A stretch of 64,000 nucleotides of DNA from Stromatinia cepivora (Eukaryota; Ascomycota; Leotiomycetes; Helotiales; Sclerotiniaceae): assembly GCA_014898415.1 (NCBI GenBank), contig RCTD01000015.1:372001-436000 (forward strand), in the 5' to 3' direction. The notes under the pieces are model-generated. The model had not been told where the DNA came from and made no database searches. It saw only the letters and a list, made by a program, of their open reading frames with translations. The position numbers were made by a program, and so were the translations under genes. Below, in pieces: positions 46,582 to 58,529 of this stretch (its first letter is position 1; every line of letters begins with the position of its first letter).

Positions 46582-46585
46582 ATAG

Positions 46586-47166
46586 AACGAAATTGTATTT
46601 GCAAATATAACAATTGTATATATATCTGGTTATAGTATTGTATATTCTGGACCAATAGTATTGTTAAGATAATAAAAAGTAAGTTTTGCTTATATTAGAA
46701 TGAATAATGAAAACGGAATTATAAGCTTCATAAATCAAATAAATTCGAAGATTATCGATATCAGGCATTATCAGACAATTATTATAAAGTAAGAGGTCAT
46801 TTTGGAATGATATATATTTGTAACCTTGAATAACTTATATTCTGAATACTAGCAAATTATCTGTAGTTTTATTTGTTTCGATAATATAATTAATTAGATC
46901 GAATCAAGAAACGATTTTATTCAAATTGATACTAATAATCGTTGTTTCATTTGAATAATATTTTCGTAAAACTTATCTTATAATTTCAGTGTCAATTTGA
47001 TTGTTTTTAATAAGTTATTAGAAACGATTCTTTTTTTTGGTATAATTCTGAAGGTTCAATTTATTGATTCAATGAATTAAAGTGTTAATAAAAGAATTAT
47101 CTTTTTCAGAGCGATATATAATGATGAAGTTATAATCGATTAGAACTTCTATTTAGTGAGTTTATT
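46586..47166 (-). pseudogene. Gypsy-3a integrase, N-terminal part, and junction with RNase H
   Basis: The minus strand matches 58015-58348 plus 60030-60255 of Gypsy-3b, which there is split by the Gag-only element. It contains the end of the RNase H/integrase spacer and the integrase zinc module, ending at a C-K-x-N stretch. Stops are frequent and the zinc ligands are mostly lost. Confidence 0.68.
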
Positions 47167-47700
47167 GGGCATTGAAAATCTTAGTAATTATGAAATATTC
47201 GAGGGCTTTATAATCGGTATAAACCTTGATTTTATATAATGAATTAGCGAGTTCTGTTTTTCAATGATTAAGAAATCGAATGATTGATAGTATTTCTTTG
47301 TTATAAACTTTGTAATTCAATTCAATAATAATTATGATCTTGGAGAAATAAATTATAGGAAATTAATCTTTATTATATTATTATAATAATATATTAGCAA
47401 TTATTCTATCGGATATATCTATTTCGAGTATATAAGGGAATCGATGATTATAATATTGTAGAAACGAAGCGGAGATAAGTTTTTTCTTCAAGATATTGAA
47501 TACGTTTTGATATACTTCGTTGAATACAAATTTAATATTTGCTTTAATAAATTTGTTAAAAGATTTCACTATTATATTGTAATCCTTAATAAATCATTAA
47601 TAAAAATTACAAAAATTAAAGAATAATTAAATTCCTTTTATTATTATCAAAAAGGTTCAATTCTTAATTATCTTAATCTTTTCAAAATTCACTTTTATTT
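47167..47700 (-). pseudogene. Gypsy-3a RNase H
   Basis: The open stretch 47569-47381 carries the RNase H start: F-N-I-L-K-K-K-L-I-S, then Y-N-H-R-F-P-Y-I-L-E-I-D-I-S-D (the family motif around the first catalytic Asp) and I-I-A-N-I-L-L. Downstream (47330-47180), Y-T-D-Y-K and L-E-Y-F counterparts are readable on the minus strand. It is inactive because of stops. Confidence 0.82.
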
Positions 47701-47789
47701 CTTTAATAGAAATAATAAAACCTAAATATTTAATATATATAATATTAAATTTATATTTCTTAAGATCCATTTATAAATCAATAGTTTTT

Positions 47790-48545
47790 AATTATTCGAG
47801 AATTAATTTAATATAAATTTGATGTTTTTCTTCGTTCTTGAAATAGATTAAAATATCATTGAAGTATATTATATAAAAAATGTTTAGATAATCAAATAGA
47901 ACATTATTTATATAATATTGATAGATTATAAAACTATTCGTTAATCCGAATAATATAACCTTATATTTATATAATCTATATCGGATTCGAAAAATAGTAT
48001 ACTCTTTCGAAACAGAATCCATTCTTATATAATAGAAAACTTAACAAATATCGAATTTGGTAAAGATCTTAGTATTGGAAAGCCGAAAAAGCATTTCATC
48101 AATTAAAGGGAAAGGATACCGATCTTTATATATTAAGAAATTCAATAATCTAAAATCTATATAGAACCTCAAACTATTATTAGGTTTTTTGATGAATAAA
48201 ACGGGTGCAATATAAAGAACTTGATTAGATTCAATGAAATCTTTATTGAGATTATTTATAATATATTCTTTAATGATTTCCAATTATTCTAAGGATATCT
48301 TGTAAAGTGGACTATAATGTAAGATTTGTTCTTCTTTATCTTTTAATATGATTTTATAATTATAAGATTGATTAGAAGACAAGATATTTGATTTATATTT
48401 AGAAAAAGCTCGATAATATTATTGATATTCAAATAATATTTCAGATTCTGAATCGATTTTGGTTAATACTCGATCGAGTTTCTTTCGAACTTTTGTATTC
48501 TTGAATTCGATCAGGGTAGTCAGTATTCTCTTTTCTGTATATCAT
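47790..48545 (-). pseudogene. Gypsy-3a reverse transcriptase
   Basis: Open at 48283-48041 and 48022-47792 in one frame. Blocks in order: F-I-E-S-N-Q-V-L-Y-I-A-P-V-L-F-I-K-K-P, L-R-F-Y-I-D-F-R-L-L-N, D-R-Y-P-F-P-L-I-D-E, T-K-F-D-I (catalytic Asp intact) and F-G-L-T-N. Y-F-N-D-I-L-I-Y-F follows, where the chromovirus family has Y-L-D-D-I-L-I-Y-S. One catalytic Asp is therefore Asn. This is a typical Ty3/gypsy chromovirus polymerase and the cleanest gypsy domain here. Confidence 0.92.
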
Positions 48546-48989
48546 TTATTTCATTGAGAATCTATTATATTATCGAATTCTTTCAGAATAATAATAAAAA
48601 ATTTAATTTATTTATTTTTTTTATATTCTAATTAGAATTTATCGGATTTGAATATATATAGATCGAGGATTTCAAACGATATATAAAGGAGGTATTTATA
48701 GATCTGTAATAATGATATAATTGATTAAAAAAGAAATGGATTGAATTTGAAAGAAATCAGGATTTCTTCCTTTTCAACAAAAATCTATATTGTATTTATA
48801 TTTGAAGATTTTTGTTATATATTACCAATTATAATTGATTTGTTCAATTGTAAATCTTTGCAATTTTAATATTCTTTGAATTAATTATTTTGTTGATTAA
48901 TATTTTATTGAATTAATTGATCAATCTTTTATTTACAAAGGGATAATTAAATAATAAAGAGATTATTCGAATAAGAGATAGTATAGAAT

Positions 48990-49345
48990 CTCTCTTTAAA
49001 TTATTCGAAATATTGATTGAAACAATCGAATTTCACTCGAATCTTTAATAATTAAAATCTTCCTAAAATAATATTATAATTCCCTAATTCAATAATAAAG
49101 AAAAGAATAAAAAATTGTTCATAATTATCAATCATTAAATTAAGGAATATGAAATAGATAATAATATAGTCTTATATATCATTATACTCTTTAACTTCAA
49201 TTAAAGTTTTAAATAATATAATTCTTGATTTAAATATAAAAAATAAACAAATAAGGAGTATAGTATTAATAAAAGCGAATTTATTTATTTCAGAATCAAT
49301 AAATGCTTTTGATTGATAAATATAATCATTTTTCGAAAAATTGTA
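48990..49345 (-). pseudogene. Gypsy-3a aspartic protease
   Basis: Identified through its partner in Gypsy-3b (55770-56140), to which it is homologous in inverted orientation. The open frames are short. The F-I-D-S-K position of the partner corresponds to the minus strand near 49300-49320, reading F-I-D-S-E. The I-I-L-G/D-R-F counterpart lies near 49070. Confidence 0.6.
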
Positions 49346-51154
49346 GAGAAGGATAAATGTTTCTTCTTTTATAAATTTGATTAAATCAAGAAATCTTATA
49401 TTCTATATAATATTTAAAATAAAAACAGAATTTAAATATTTGGTTTTAAATGTTTTTCTTTTTCTAAATGAATATTCTATATAGTTTTAATTATAACTTC
49501 TAAACTGAAGTCTTTTTTGGTATTCCAATATTCTTTGAATTCTTTTGTTTCTTTTTATATTATCTCGATTTTATTGAAGTTATCAATACAAAGTATTAAT
49601 ATATATACTATTTCAGAAAAAGGAAAAGATGATGAATATTTGAAGTTCGAATAATTATTGGATATAGCAAAATCGGTATATCTGAAAAGGATATTCTAAA
49701 ATAAAAACAATTTCAGGAATATAAAGGTTCCAAAATTGGAGTTATTAAAGTTCTAAAAGAATTGCAAAAGATTTATAATAATTATTGGTTTGTAAATAAC
49801 TATAAAAGCTTTTTGATCAATATAATATTGATTTTGTTTTTGTAATGAAATTTTGTTTTGATTTATTCTAATAAATATATTCGCAAATTCTTTTATAATT
49901 TTACAATCCTTAATAAATATTATTACTATTCGTAAAAAAAAATCGGAAATCTTTTATTTAAGATCCTTGAATAGGATTCTATTATTAGTAATCTCTATTT
50001 GAATAATAAATAATCTGAATTTCCTATATTATTCTAAAAAGTTATTATATCGAATTATATTAGGTATAATCCATATCTTATATTAAAAGCGAATATTATT
50101 GATTTTAATTGGGTTCTGATAGATTGCTATAAATTGTTCGATCAATTCGAGTATTGTGAATCAGGGTATTCATATATAAAAAGTATAACAATATATTTGT
50201 ACTTTTGATTCGATTTAATCGATTATATATATACAATATTATATTTCATTTTTAAATGATATAATATATAATTCGAATCATTCTATAATCAATAATTACT
50301 ATAAACTAGTTTTAGATTTAATACTATTGTTAAATTTAATAATAAGATTTATGGGTTTTGATATATATATATCTTATTGCAAATTATAACTAATACAGAA
50401 ATATAATTTTAATCAATTAAATCGGCTTCTTAAATAAGGAGATCCTTAATTATTAAATAAATCATTACTTCCCGAAAAGGAAAAAGATTCTTCGAAAGGT
50501 TTTGAATGATCAAATCGTTTGATCAAAGTTTTCTTTTTTTGGCTTTGGGATTTTCGGGTTTGCTTGGATAAAGATCCTTGAATTTCGATTGAAGGAATAA
50601 GGGGAGTCCCAGATACTGTTATTGATCTGAATATTTGTATAAATATTATTTGGGATTCAGAAAAAGATTACATTATTACAGAACTCATCATTATTATAAC
50701 TTTCAATTATCGATTCTCTTCTTTCAAATTTATAACCATTGTATAAAAATCTTATAATTGTAATAATGATTCAAAAAAAGTAATTGAATTATTGGGAATA
50801 TCGATTTCATATATTGGAATCTTCTTTTTACTAATTTTCTTTTTTCCAATAATAACATTATCCAATTCTATATTTATATTTTCTTTGAAGGATTATTGAA
50901 ATAATTAAGGAAAAGGAAAGGGTTCCTTAAAATATGCTTTCGAAAATTTGAAACATATAGGAAAAGGAATTCGTTGTATTGTAAAAATGATGGTATACTT
51001 CTAAAGGGGTTTATCTTTATCGATTAGATCGGAATAGATCTTCTTCCTTTGGGTGTAATATTTGTAAAAGTTCATTTAAAAAGGTATTATTAAAGTGAAG
51101 TATTATTTGAGAGACTATTAGATAACTGGACGTTTATAAATAAGTTATAGATAA
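49346..51154 (-). pseudogene. Gypsy-3a Gag region and leader
   Basis: It matches the inverted sequence 54035-55770 of Gypsy-3b. Its position between LTR and protease makes it Gag plus leader. No zinc knuckle or capsid motif could be read with confidence. There is no open frame over 60 codons. The outermost 200-250 bp next to the LTR should contain the primer-binding site, which I could not match to a tRNA. Confidence 0.5.
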
Positions 51155-51436
51155 TATAATATACAAAAGCTATAATAAAACTGAATAAATAGGATCAATT
51201 ATATTCTTTAGAATCTACAATTAAAGAATTATAGCTTATAAGGAGCGACTAGATATATATACATAAATACCCATTTGTGGACTGCGGGGTTGTACGTATA
51301 CATTATTAGGGTTACCATTTTACCATATTAAATCATATAATTCGTAACACATACGCACAGATGATCAGCTCATAAATTGATATAGGAGATAAGAGGTATC
51401 ACATGGTTAGCCTCCTGTGGTTCACGATTCGTGACA
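51155..51436 (-). repeat. Gypsy-3a 5' LTR (282 bp)
   Basis: The plus-strand end gattcgtgaca is intact. The other end (tataatatac) shows several transitions relative to tgtgacgcac. Confidence 0.9.
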
Positions 51437-51441
51437 ATAAT

Positions 51442-52095
51442 GTTCCTTTTGGGAATTCTATTTTCTTGGATGATTGGATATAGAATAATTGTATTAGATT
51501 AGATATTACTTGTATATAGATTTGAATAATATTCTTGATATATAAAATTATTTGTATAATTGATTATAAGATAATTATAATACTTAATATCAAATATTAA
51601 TTTATTTGCTGAATTGTAGATAATTGTATTAATATTGTTCCTTTTTTTATATCATTTTATATCTGGATTACAAACTTCGATTTTGGGAATATCTTCTCAA
51701 TGCTTTCGTTTTTGATTTTATCAACGAATCTTGATTTAAATATTCGTATATTTTTTGATATATTTGTTTATTGTATAATTTCGAATATATTGTTTTCCAT
51801 TAAGCTATTAATTTTCTTCTTTTTTGATTCTTTGTAGATCAATAAATTGTAGAGTATATCAGATACCAATAAATTTTCGTCGAAGATATCGATGATATAT
51901 TTTTCTTCATTGTTTTGAAAATAGATAGCTATATTCGATACTTTTATTATATTTCCAATAAAATATATTGCTGTGATTTTGATCAATATTGTGTTTATTG
52001 TATTATATGATGTTCTCATTAATGGAATAACAATTTGAAGGATACTAGGATTCGCTTTTATCGTATTTTTTAAAACAATTTTAAATTTCTTTTGA
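51442..52095 (-). pseudogene. Copia-2 linker and N-terminal reverse transcriptase
   Basis: Open at 52019-51768: it ends S-L-M-E-N-N-I-F-E-I-I, the E-x-x-G-x-F-E-x-V block that opens copia reverse transcriptase. Farther along, the minus strand shows I-F-K-S-R-F-V-D-K-I-K-N-E (near 51715-51750). A Y-I-x-N-I-I-Q-x-Y-I-Q block (near 51530) corresponds to the D-V-T-Q-A-Y-I-Q motif, and F-P-K-G-T-L-L abuts Gypsy-3a. The domain resumes at 30909. The 17-bp palindrome is at 52069-52085. Confidence 0.78.
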
Positions 52096-53440
52096 GAGAT
52101 GATTTCGAGATCCTTTAAGAATGTTTTTTGAAGGATTTGTTCTATTACAGTAAATTCTGTTTATATAATAGATTCTATTAATATTATTGTTTCGATTATA
52201 TAAAGTTTCATTATTATAAATCGAAAGATTGTAAATCCATTTGATAATTGAATTGTATAGATTTCGCCTTCGATTCGTAATAATATAAATAATTCTATCT
52301 ATCTAATAATTCGATTGTTTTCTTTTCTTTATATTTATATTTTTGAATTAATTGATAATTTATAAATTGAAGTTATATTTGGATTGTTATATTGATTCAA
52401 TATATCTACTATTTATTTTTCAATTTAGAGTCTTTTGATCTCACTGCTTGTTTTTTTGATTCTATTGGATTATTGTTGAATATTAAATATTAATAGATTA
52501 AATTCATTTATTTATAAATACATTCCAAATATTAAAAGAGTAGATATAATTCTATTAAGGCCAGCGATATTATTGATTGTTTTCATTATTATTTATAATA
52601 CCGATTCTTTTATTATTCTAATACTCTTGAATTCTTTCTCGATGATATTATATATACATTGAATGATTTAATAATAGTATTCAATTATTCTGATTGATTA
52701 ATATACTACGATAAATATACTTTTTGTAGTAATTGTTATTGTTTCGATATATTATTTGAATTTTTTATTCATAAAATTCTTCCCGATATTATAAATAATA
52801 TAATTTAATGGATCTAGATATATATTCATTTAATATATTTTCAATTTATTCTATATATATTTCGTATTAATATTATCGAATTATTGTACTACTTGAAATC
52901 TGATTTTTTCATTGATAATATATAATATTGATTTATTATTGATATATATAATATCGATTATAATCGAATGATTAAATTCGATATCGTTGCGAAAATTGAA
53001 TTTGAATTTACCTAAGGATTTTCTGTATTTTTGATAATATTTGCAGAATTTCGTGAATCTTTTGAAATCTTTTTAAATAATATCTATATAACTTATATAT
53101 CAGAGAACTTAATACAATCTATTGACAAAGGAATAATCGAAATGATAATACAATCTTTATATTTCCGATTTGATCAGATAATAATCGTTTATATCGATGG
53201 ATATTTATATAAATTGCTGGATTTTTATATTCCAAAATAATACTATATATTTGAATTTGCAAATACAAGAATGATTTGTAATTAATGATACAAATGTATC
53301 GATAATATTATTGTAATATACTCTGAATCGATTTATATCTTATAATGATAATAAGAATAATATTTTTGATTCTATAATATAGAATTCGATAAATTCTAAG
53401 AATAAATTCAATTGAATCGATTCAATTGATTCAATCTTTT
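52096..53440 (-). pseudogene. Copia-2 integrase
   Basis: The minus strand contains the pre-integrase module: L-W-N-I-x-I-Q-Q-F-I, L-I-R-S-E-I and L-Y-Y-H-F-D-Y-S-F-V-N-R-L-Y at 53230-53110. It continues with F-C-K-Y-Y-Q-K, the zinc module. The core follows: I-I-I-D-I-I-Y-I (first Asp, near 52965), then N-I-G-K-N-F near 52775, where the family has H-D-A-G-x-N-F, then S-I-R-I-I-E near 52685, the glutamate block. This is a fungal copia type unlike Copia-1 and Copia-3. The plus-strand frame 53031-53240 is a shadow. Confidence 0.8.
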
Positions 53441-53740
53441 TAATTCCGAATATCATTTTTGCGATTTCTGTTTTATTTATATTCAATTTGGTATTTTTGA
53501 TATTCTTTTGGTATATTTAATACTATTTGAATTCTATTATAAATTATTGGGATACTTTTGTATCGATAATAATACTCTGAAACTTTTTGTTATTATATTT
53601 TGAAAAGAAAGTTTTGTATCCTTTAATTTTATTGATTAATTTATTAATAAAATCAATCAAAATATATATTATTGTTTTATCGAATAAATTCATTGCAATT
53701 TCCTTTTTATTAATCGATCTATAAAATGAGATCCAAATAT
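53441..53740 (-). pseudogene. Copia-2 protease and end of Gag, cut by Gypsy-3b
   Basis: The open minus frame that enters from the Gypsy-3b LTR reaches I-I-I-D-T-K-V-S-Q at 53547-53573. This is where copia protease has I-D-T-G-A-S; the Gly is lost. The preceding 45 residues, rich in Lys, Phe and Asn, correspond to the segment after the Gag zinc knuckle. The reading frame is broken at 53741 by the LTR. Confidence 0.72.
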
Positions 53741-54034
53741 TGTCACGAATCGTGAACCACAGGGGGCTAATCACGTGATACCCCTTATCTCCTATATCAA
53801 TTAATGAGCTGATCGTCCGTATATATACATTACGAATCATACGATTTAGTATAGTAAAATAGTGATCTTAATAATATATACGCATAGCTTTACAGTTCAC
53901 GAATGGGTATTTGTGTATATATATATCTAGTTGCTTTTTATGAATTATAATTTTTCAATTATAGATTTTAAGGAATATAATTGACTCTATTTATTCAGCT
54001 CTATTATAGTTTTTGTATGTTATATTATCTATAA
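53741..54034 (+). repeat. Gypsy-3b 5' LTR (294 bp)
   Basis: It begins tgtcacgaatcgtg and ends gtatgttata. It is the inverted homologue of the Gypsy-3a LTRs, 12 bp longer through small expansions of TA runs. Confidence 0.85.
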
Positions 54035-55769
54035 TTCATTTACAAGAATCTGATTATTTGATGGTTTTTTAAATAATACTTTATTTTAATAATATCTTTT
54101 TAGGTGAATTTTTATAAATATTATATTCAAAGGAAAAAGATCTATTCCGATCTAATCGATGAAGATATAAATTTTTTTAAAAGTGTATTATCACTTTTAT
54201 AATACAACGAATTCCTTTTTCTATATATCCCGATCTTTTGAAAACCTATTCTGAGGAGTTGTCCCTTTTTTTTTAATTATTTCAATAAATATTCGAAGAA
54301 AATATGAATATAGGATTGGATAATATTATTATTGGAAGAAAAAAGATTAGTAAAGAAAAGATTCTAATATATAAAATTAATATTCTTAATGGTTTAATTA
54401 TTTCTTTTGAATTATTATTATAATTATAAGTTTGAAAAAGGAGAATCGATAATTGAAAATTATAGTGACGATGAACTTTGTAATAATGTAATCTTTTTTT
54501 GAACTTCAAATGATATTTATATAAATATCCAGATTAATAATAGTATTTGGGATTCCTTTTATTTTTTTAATCGAAATCTAAGAATCTTTATTCAAGCAAA
54601 TTTGAAGATCCCGAAATCAAAGAAAGAAAACTTTGATTAAACGATCTGATTATCCGGAGCTCTTTGATGATTCTTTTTTTCTTTTAGGAAGTAACAATCT
54701 ATATAATGATTAAGGGTTCTTTTATTCAAAAAACCGATCTAATTGGTTAAGATTGTATTTCTGTATTAATTATAGTTTATATCAAAATATATATATATCA
54801 AAACTTACAAATCTTATTATTAAACTTAACAATAATATTGAATCTAAAACTAGTTTGTAACAATTATTGATCATAAAACAATTCAAACTGTATATTATAT
54901 CATTTAAAAATGAAATATAATGTTGTATATATATAATCGATTAAATTGAATCAAAAGTATAAATATATTATTATATTCTTTATATATAAGTACCCTGATT
55001 CATAATATTCGAATTAATTGAACAATTTATAATGATCTATCGGAATTCAATCGAAATCAATGATATTCATTTTCAATATAAGATATGGATTATACTTAAT
55101 ATAATTCGATATAGCAATTTCTTAAAATAGTATAGGAAATTCAGATTATTTGTTATTCAAATGGAGATTACCAATAATAAGATTCTATTTAGGGATTTTG
55201 AATGGAAGATTTCCGATTTTCTTTTACAAATGATAATAATACTTATCAAAGATTGTAAGATTATAAAAGAATTCGTAAATATATTTATTAAAATAGATCA
55301 AAATGAAGTTTTATTATAAGAACGAAACCGATATTGTATTAAACGAAATATTCTTATAGTTATTTGCAAATCGATGATTATTATAAACCCTTTGCAATCT
55401 TTTCGGAATTTTAATAATTCCAATTTTGGAATTTCTATATTCCTAAAACTATTTCTATTCCGGAATACTTTTCTTGGATATATAAATTCTATTATATCCA
55501 ATAACTATTCGAACTTCAAATGTTCATTATCTTCTTTTTCTTTTAGGGTAATATATATATCAACATTTTGTATTGATAATCTCAATAAGATCGAGATAAT
55601 ATCAAAAGAAACAGAAGAATTCGAAGAATATCGGAATACCGAAAAAGATTTCAGCCCAAAAGCTACAATTGAAGCTATATAAAATACTTATTTGAAGAAA
55701 GAAAAGTATTTAAAATCAAATATTTAAATTCTGTTTCTATCTTAAATATTATATAGAATATAAGATTTC
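54035..55769 (+). pseudogene. Gypsy-3b leader and Gag region
   Basis: The best open stretch is 55374-55682 (102 codons). It has a hydrophobic first half and an acidic end, E-T-E-E-F-E-E-Y, then K-D-F-S-P-K-A-T. It lies directly upstream of the protease but in another frame, so Gag and Pol may have been separate frames, or an indel is present. No capsid or zinc-knuckle motif is certain. Minus-strand frames at 54282-54509 and 55298-55501 are treated as shadows. Confidence 0.5.
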
Positions 55770-56140
55770 TTAATCTGATAAAACTTATAGAAAAAGAAGC
55801 ATTCATCTTTTTCTATAACCTTTCAAAAAATGATTACATTTATCAATTAAGAGTATTTATCGATTCTAAAACAAATAAATTCGTTTTTATTAATATTATA
55901 TTCTTTATTTGTTTATTTCCTATATTTAAATCAAGAATTATATTACTTGAAATTTCAATTGAAATTAAAAAATATAATAATATATAAAGTTATACTATTA
56001 CCCATTTTATATTCCTTAATTTAATGATTAATAATTATGAACAATCTTTTATCTCTTTTCTTATTATTGAATTAAAGAATTATAATATTATTTTAGATAG
56101 ATTTTAATTATCAAAGATTCGAGCAAAATTTGATTATTTC
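55770..56140 (+). pseudogene. Gypsy-3b aspartic protease
   Basis: In the frame of the reverse transcriptase: V-F-I-D-S-K-T-N-K-F-V-F-I-N (55850-55900) matches the retropepsin start L-I-D-S-G-A-x-x-x-F-I, with Gly lost. I-I-L-D-R-F (near 56088-56110) matches the conserved I-L-G-x-x-W/F of the C-terminal half. Stops lie in between. Confidence 0.7.
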
Positions 56141-56639
56141 AATTAATACCTCGAATAGTTTAAAGAGAAATTCTATATTATCTTTTATTCAAATAATCTT
56201 TTTGTTATTTAATTATTTCTTTGCAAATGAAAAATCGATCGATTAATTTAATAAAATATTGATCAATAGGATAATCAATTTGAAGGATATTGAAATCGAA
56301 AAGATTTATAATTGAATAGATCAATTGTAATTAGTAATATATAATAAAAACCTTTAAATATAAATATAATATAGATTTTTATTAAAAAAGAAGAAATTTT
56401 AATTCCCTTCAAATTCAATCCATCTTTTTTCTAATCAATTATATCATTATTATAGATCTACAAATACCTCCCTTATATATCATCCGAAATTCTCGATTTA
56501 TATATATTCAAATTCAATAAATTCCAATTAAAATATAAAAAAGACAAATAAACTAAATTCTTTATCATTACTTTAAAAGAATTTGATAATATAATAAACT
56601 TTTAATAAAACAAATGATATATAAAAGAAAGAATACTGG

Positions 56640-57370
56640 TTATTTTGATCCAATTTAAGAATACAAAAGTTCGAAAGAAATTCGATCAAATATTAATTGA
56701 AATCAATTCAGAATCTAAAATATTATTTGAATATCAATAATATTATCAAGCCTTTTTCAAATATAAATCAAATATTTTGCCTTTTAATCGATTTTATAAT
56801 TATAAAATCATATTAGAAGACAAAAAAGAAAAAGTTTTATATTATAATCCGTTTTACAAAATATCCTTAAAACAATTGGAAATTATCAAAAAATATATTA
56901 TAAATAATCTTAATAAAGATTTCATTGAACCTAATCAAACTCTTTATATTATATCCATTTTATTTATCAAAAAATCCAATAGTAATTTGAGATTCTATAT
57001 AAACTTCAGATTATTAAATTCCTTAATATATAAAGATTAATATCCCCTCCCTTTGATTAATAAAACACTTTTTCAACTTTTCGATACTAAAATCTTTATC
57101 AAACTCAATATTCATCAAGTTTTCCATCATATAAAAATAAATCCTATTTCGGAAAAATATATTATCTTTCGAATCCGATATAAATCATATAAATACAAAA
57201 TTATACTATTCAGATTAATAAATAATTCTGCAATCTATCAATATTATATAAATAATATTCTATTCGATTATTTAAACGTTTTTTGTATAATATACTTCGA
57301 TAATATTCTAATCTACTCCGAAAACGAAGAAGAATATCAGATTTATATTAAATTAATTCTTGGATAATTA
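56640..57370 (+). pseudogene. Gypsy-3b reverse transcriptase
   Basis: Open at 56777-57040 and 57053-57367 in one frame. It shows F-I-E-P-N-Q-T-L-Y-I-I-S-I-L-F-I-K-K, then L-R-F-Y-I-N-F-R-L-L-N, Y-P-L-P-L-I-N-K and I-K-L-N-I-H-Q-V-F-H-H-I (catalytic Asp now Asn). Y-F-D-N-I-L-I-Y-S-E-N-E-E-E follows, which keeps the first Asp of Y-L-D-D and loses the second. Comparison with Gypsy-3a shows different Asp positions damaged in each copy. Confidence 0.9.
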
Positions 57371-57459
57371 GAAATCATTGATCTACAAATAGATCTCAAA
57401 AAATACGAATTCAATATTATATATACCAAATATTTAAACTTTATTATCTCTATTAAAGA

Positions 57460-58060
57460 AATAGAAATAAACTTTAAAAGGATTGAAGTAATTGAGAATT
57501 AGATCTTTCCGATAATAATGAAAAGAATTCAATCATTCTTCGATTTTTATAACTTTTATTAACAATTCATTAAAGATTATAATATAATAATGAAACTCTT
57601 CAACGAATTCATTAAAGCAAACATTAAATTCATATTCGACAAAGTATACCAAAACGTATTCAATATCTTGAAGAAAAAGCTCATTTTTGTTTCACTTTTG
57701 TTATATTATAATCATCGATTCTTTTATATACTTGAAATAGATATATTCAATAGAATAATTGCTAATATATTATTATAATAATATAACAAAGATTAATTAC
57801 CCATAACTTATTTCTTTAAGATTATAATTACTGTTAAATTGAACTACAAAATTTACAATAAGGAAATACTATCAATCATTCGATTTCTTAATCATTAAAA
57901 AGCAGAATTCGCCAGTTTACTATATAAAATCAAGGTTTATACCGATTATAAGGCCTTCGAATATTTCATAATTATTAAGATTTTTAATATTTGATAAACT
58001 TATTAAACAGAAATTCTAATCGATTATAACTTCATTATTATATATCGCTTTGAAAAGGAT
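57460..58060 (+). pseudogene. Gypsy-3b RNase H
   Basis: Open at 57590-57778: F-N-I-L-K-K-K-L-I-F, then Y-N-H-R-F-F-Y-I-L-E-I-D-I-F (first catalytic Asp kept) and I-I-A-N-I-L-L. After stops, K-V-Y-T-D-Y-K-A-F-E-Y-F (near 57930-57965) matches the V-x-T-D-H-x-x-L-E-Y-F block. Confidence 0.82.
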
Positions 58061-58343
58061 AACCCTTTTATTAATACTTTAATCTATTAAATCAACAAAT
58101 TGGATTTTCAGAATTATATCAAAAAAAGAATCGTTTCTAATAACTTATTAAAAATAATCAAATTAATATCGAAATCATAAAAGGAACCTTATAAAAGTAT
58201 TATTCAAATAAAACAACAATTATTAATATCGATTTAAATGAAATCACTCTTCAATTCGATCTAGTTAATTATATTATCGAAATAAATAAAACTATAAATA
58301 ATTTGTTAATATTCAGAATACAAATTATCTAAAATCACAAATA
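58061..58343 (+). pseudogene. Gypsy-3b RNase H/integrase junction
   Basis: The polyprotein frame continues with K-D-N-P-F-I-N-T-L-I (the end of RNase H, family N-x-x-A-D-x-L-T/S). A Lys/Ser/Ile-rich spacer follows. The Gag-only element interrupts it after tatat (58344-58348), and the coding resumes at 60030. Confidence 0.7.
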
Positions 58344-58348
58344 TATAT

Positions 58349-58498
58349 TGTGACGAACCCAACGAGCGTTTAGAGATCAATCTTAGAATTAAAAGCTACA
58401 GAGCTAAAGAGAGTATACTACGAAGCTATATATATGATCGATTCGAAGCTTAATACCGTATTAGCCCGATTGAACGTAATCATATATATCTTGTAACA
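58349..58498 (-). repeat. Gag-only element 3' LTR (150 bp)
   Basis: Plus-strand ends tgtgacgaaccc and ttgtaaca. Homologous to 59875-60024. Confidence 0.85.
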
Positions 58499-58501
58499 TT
58501 A

Positions 58502-58516
58502 CCCTCCCTTTTTGAA
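58502..58516 (-). promoter_or_regulatory. Polypurine tract of the Gag-only element
   Basis: The minus strand reads aaaaagggaggg directly upstream of the 3' LTR. Confidence 0.7.
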
Positions 58517-58529
58517 AAATTCGCCTCGA

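Larger units (their letters stand above)
30910..51436 (-). mobile_element. Gypsy-3a, Ty3/gypsy chromovirus with nested TRIM-B and Gypsy-1a
   Basis: LTRs of 282 bp are at 30910-31191 and 51155-51436, with target duplication ataat at 30905-30909 and 51437-51441. Without TRIM-B (2,246 bp with target) and Gypsy-1a (11,238 bp with target) it is about 7.04 kb. The polyprotein is on the minus strand: Gag region, protease, reverse transcriptase, RNase H, integrase and a C-terminal chromodomain. It interrupts the Copia-2 reverse transcriptase. Gypsy-3b, in the opposite orientation, starts at 53741. Confidence 0.9.
29297..53740 (-). mobile_element. Copia-2, Ty1/copia element (incomplete), host of two Gypsy-3 insertions
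   Basis: Minus-strand copia element. Its 3' LTR is at 29297-29539. RNase H and part of reverse transcriptase are at 29540-30909. Gypsy-3a interrupts at 30910-51436 with the ataat duplication. The remaining reverse transcriptase, integrase and protease follow at 51442-53740. There Gypsy-3b interrupts it a second time, near the Gag zinc knuckle. The rest of Gag and the 5' LTR should lie to the right of the window. The protein is of a fungal copia type distinct from Copia-1 and Copia-3. Confidence 0.82.

Noticed and set aside
53031..53240. Plus-strand 69-codon open frame
   Set aside because: It is opposite the Copia-2 pre-integrase module, whose sense reading is recognisable.
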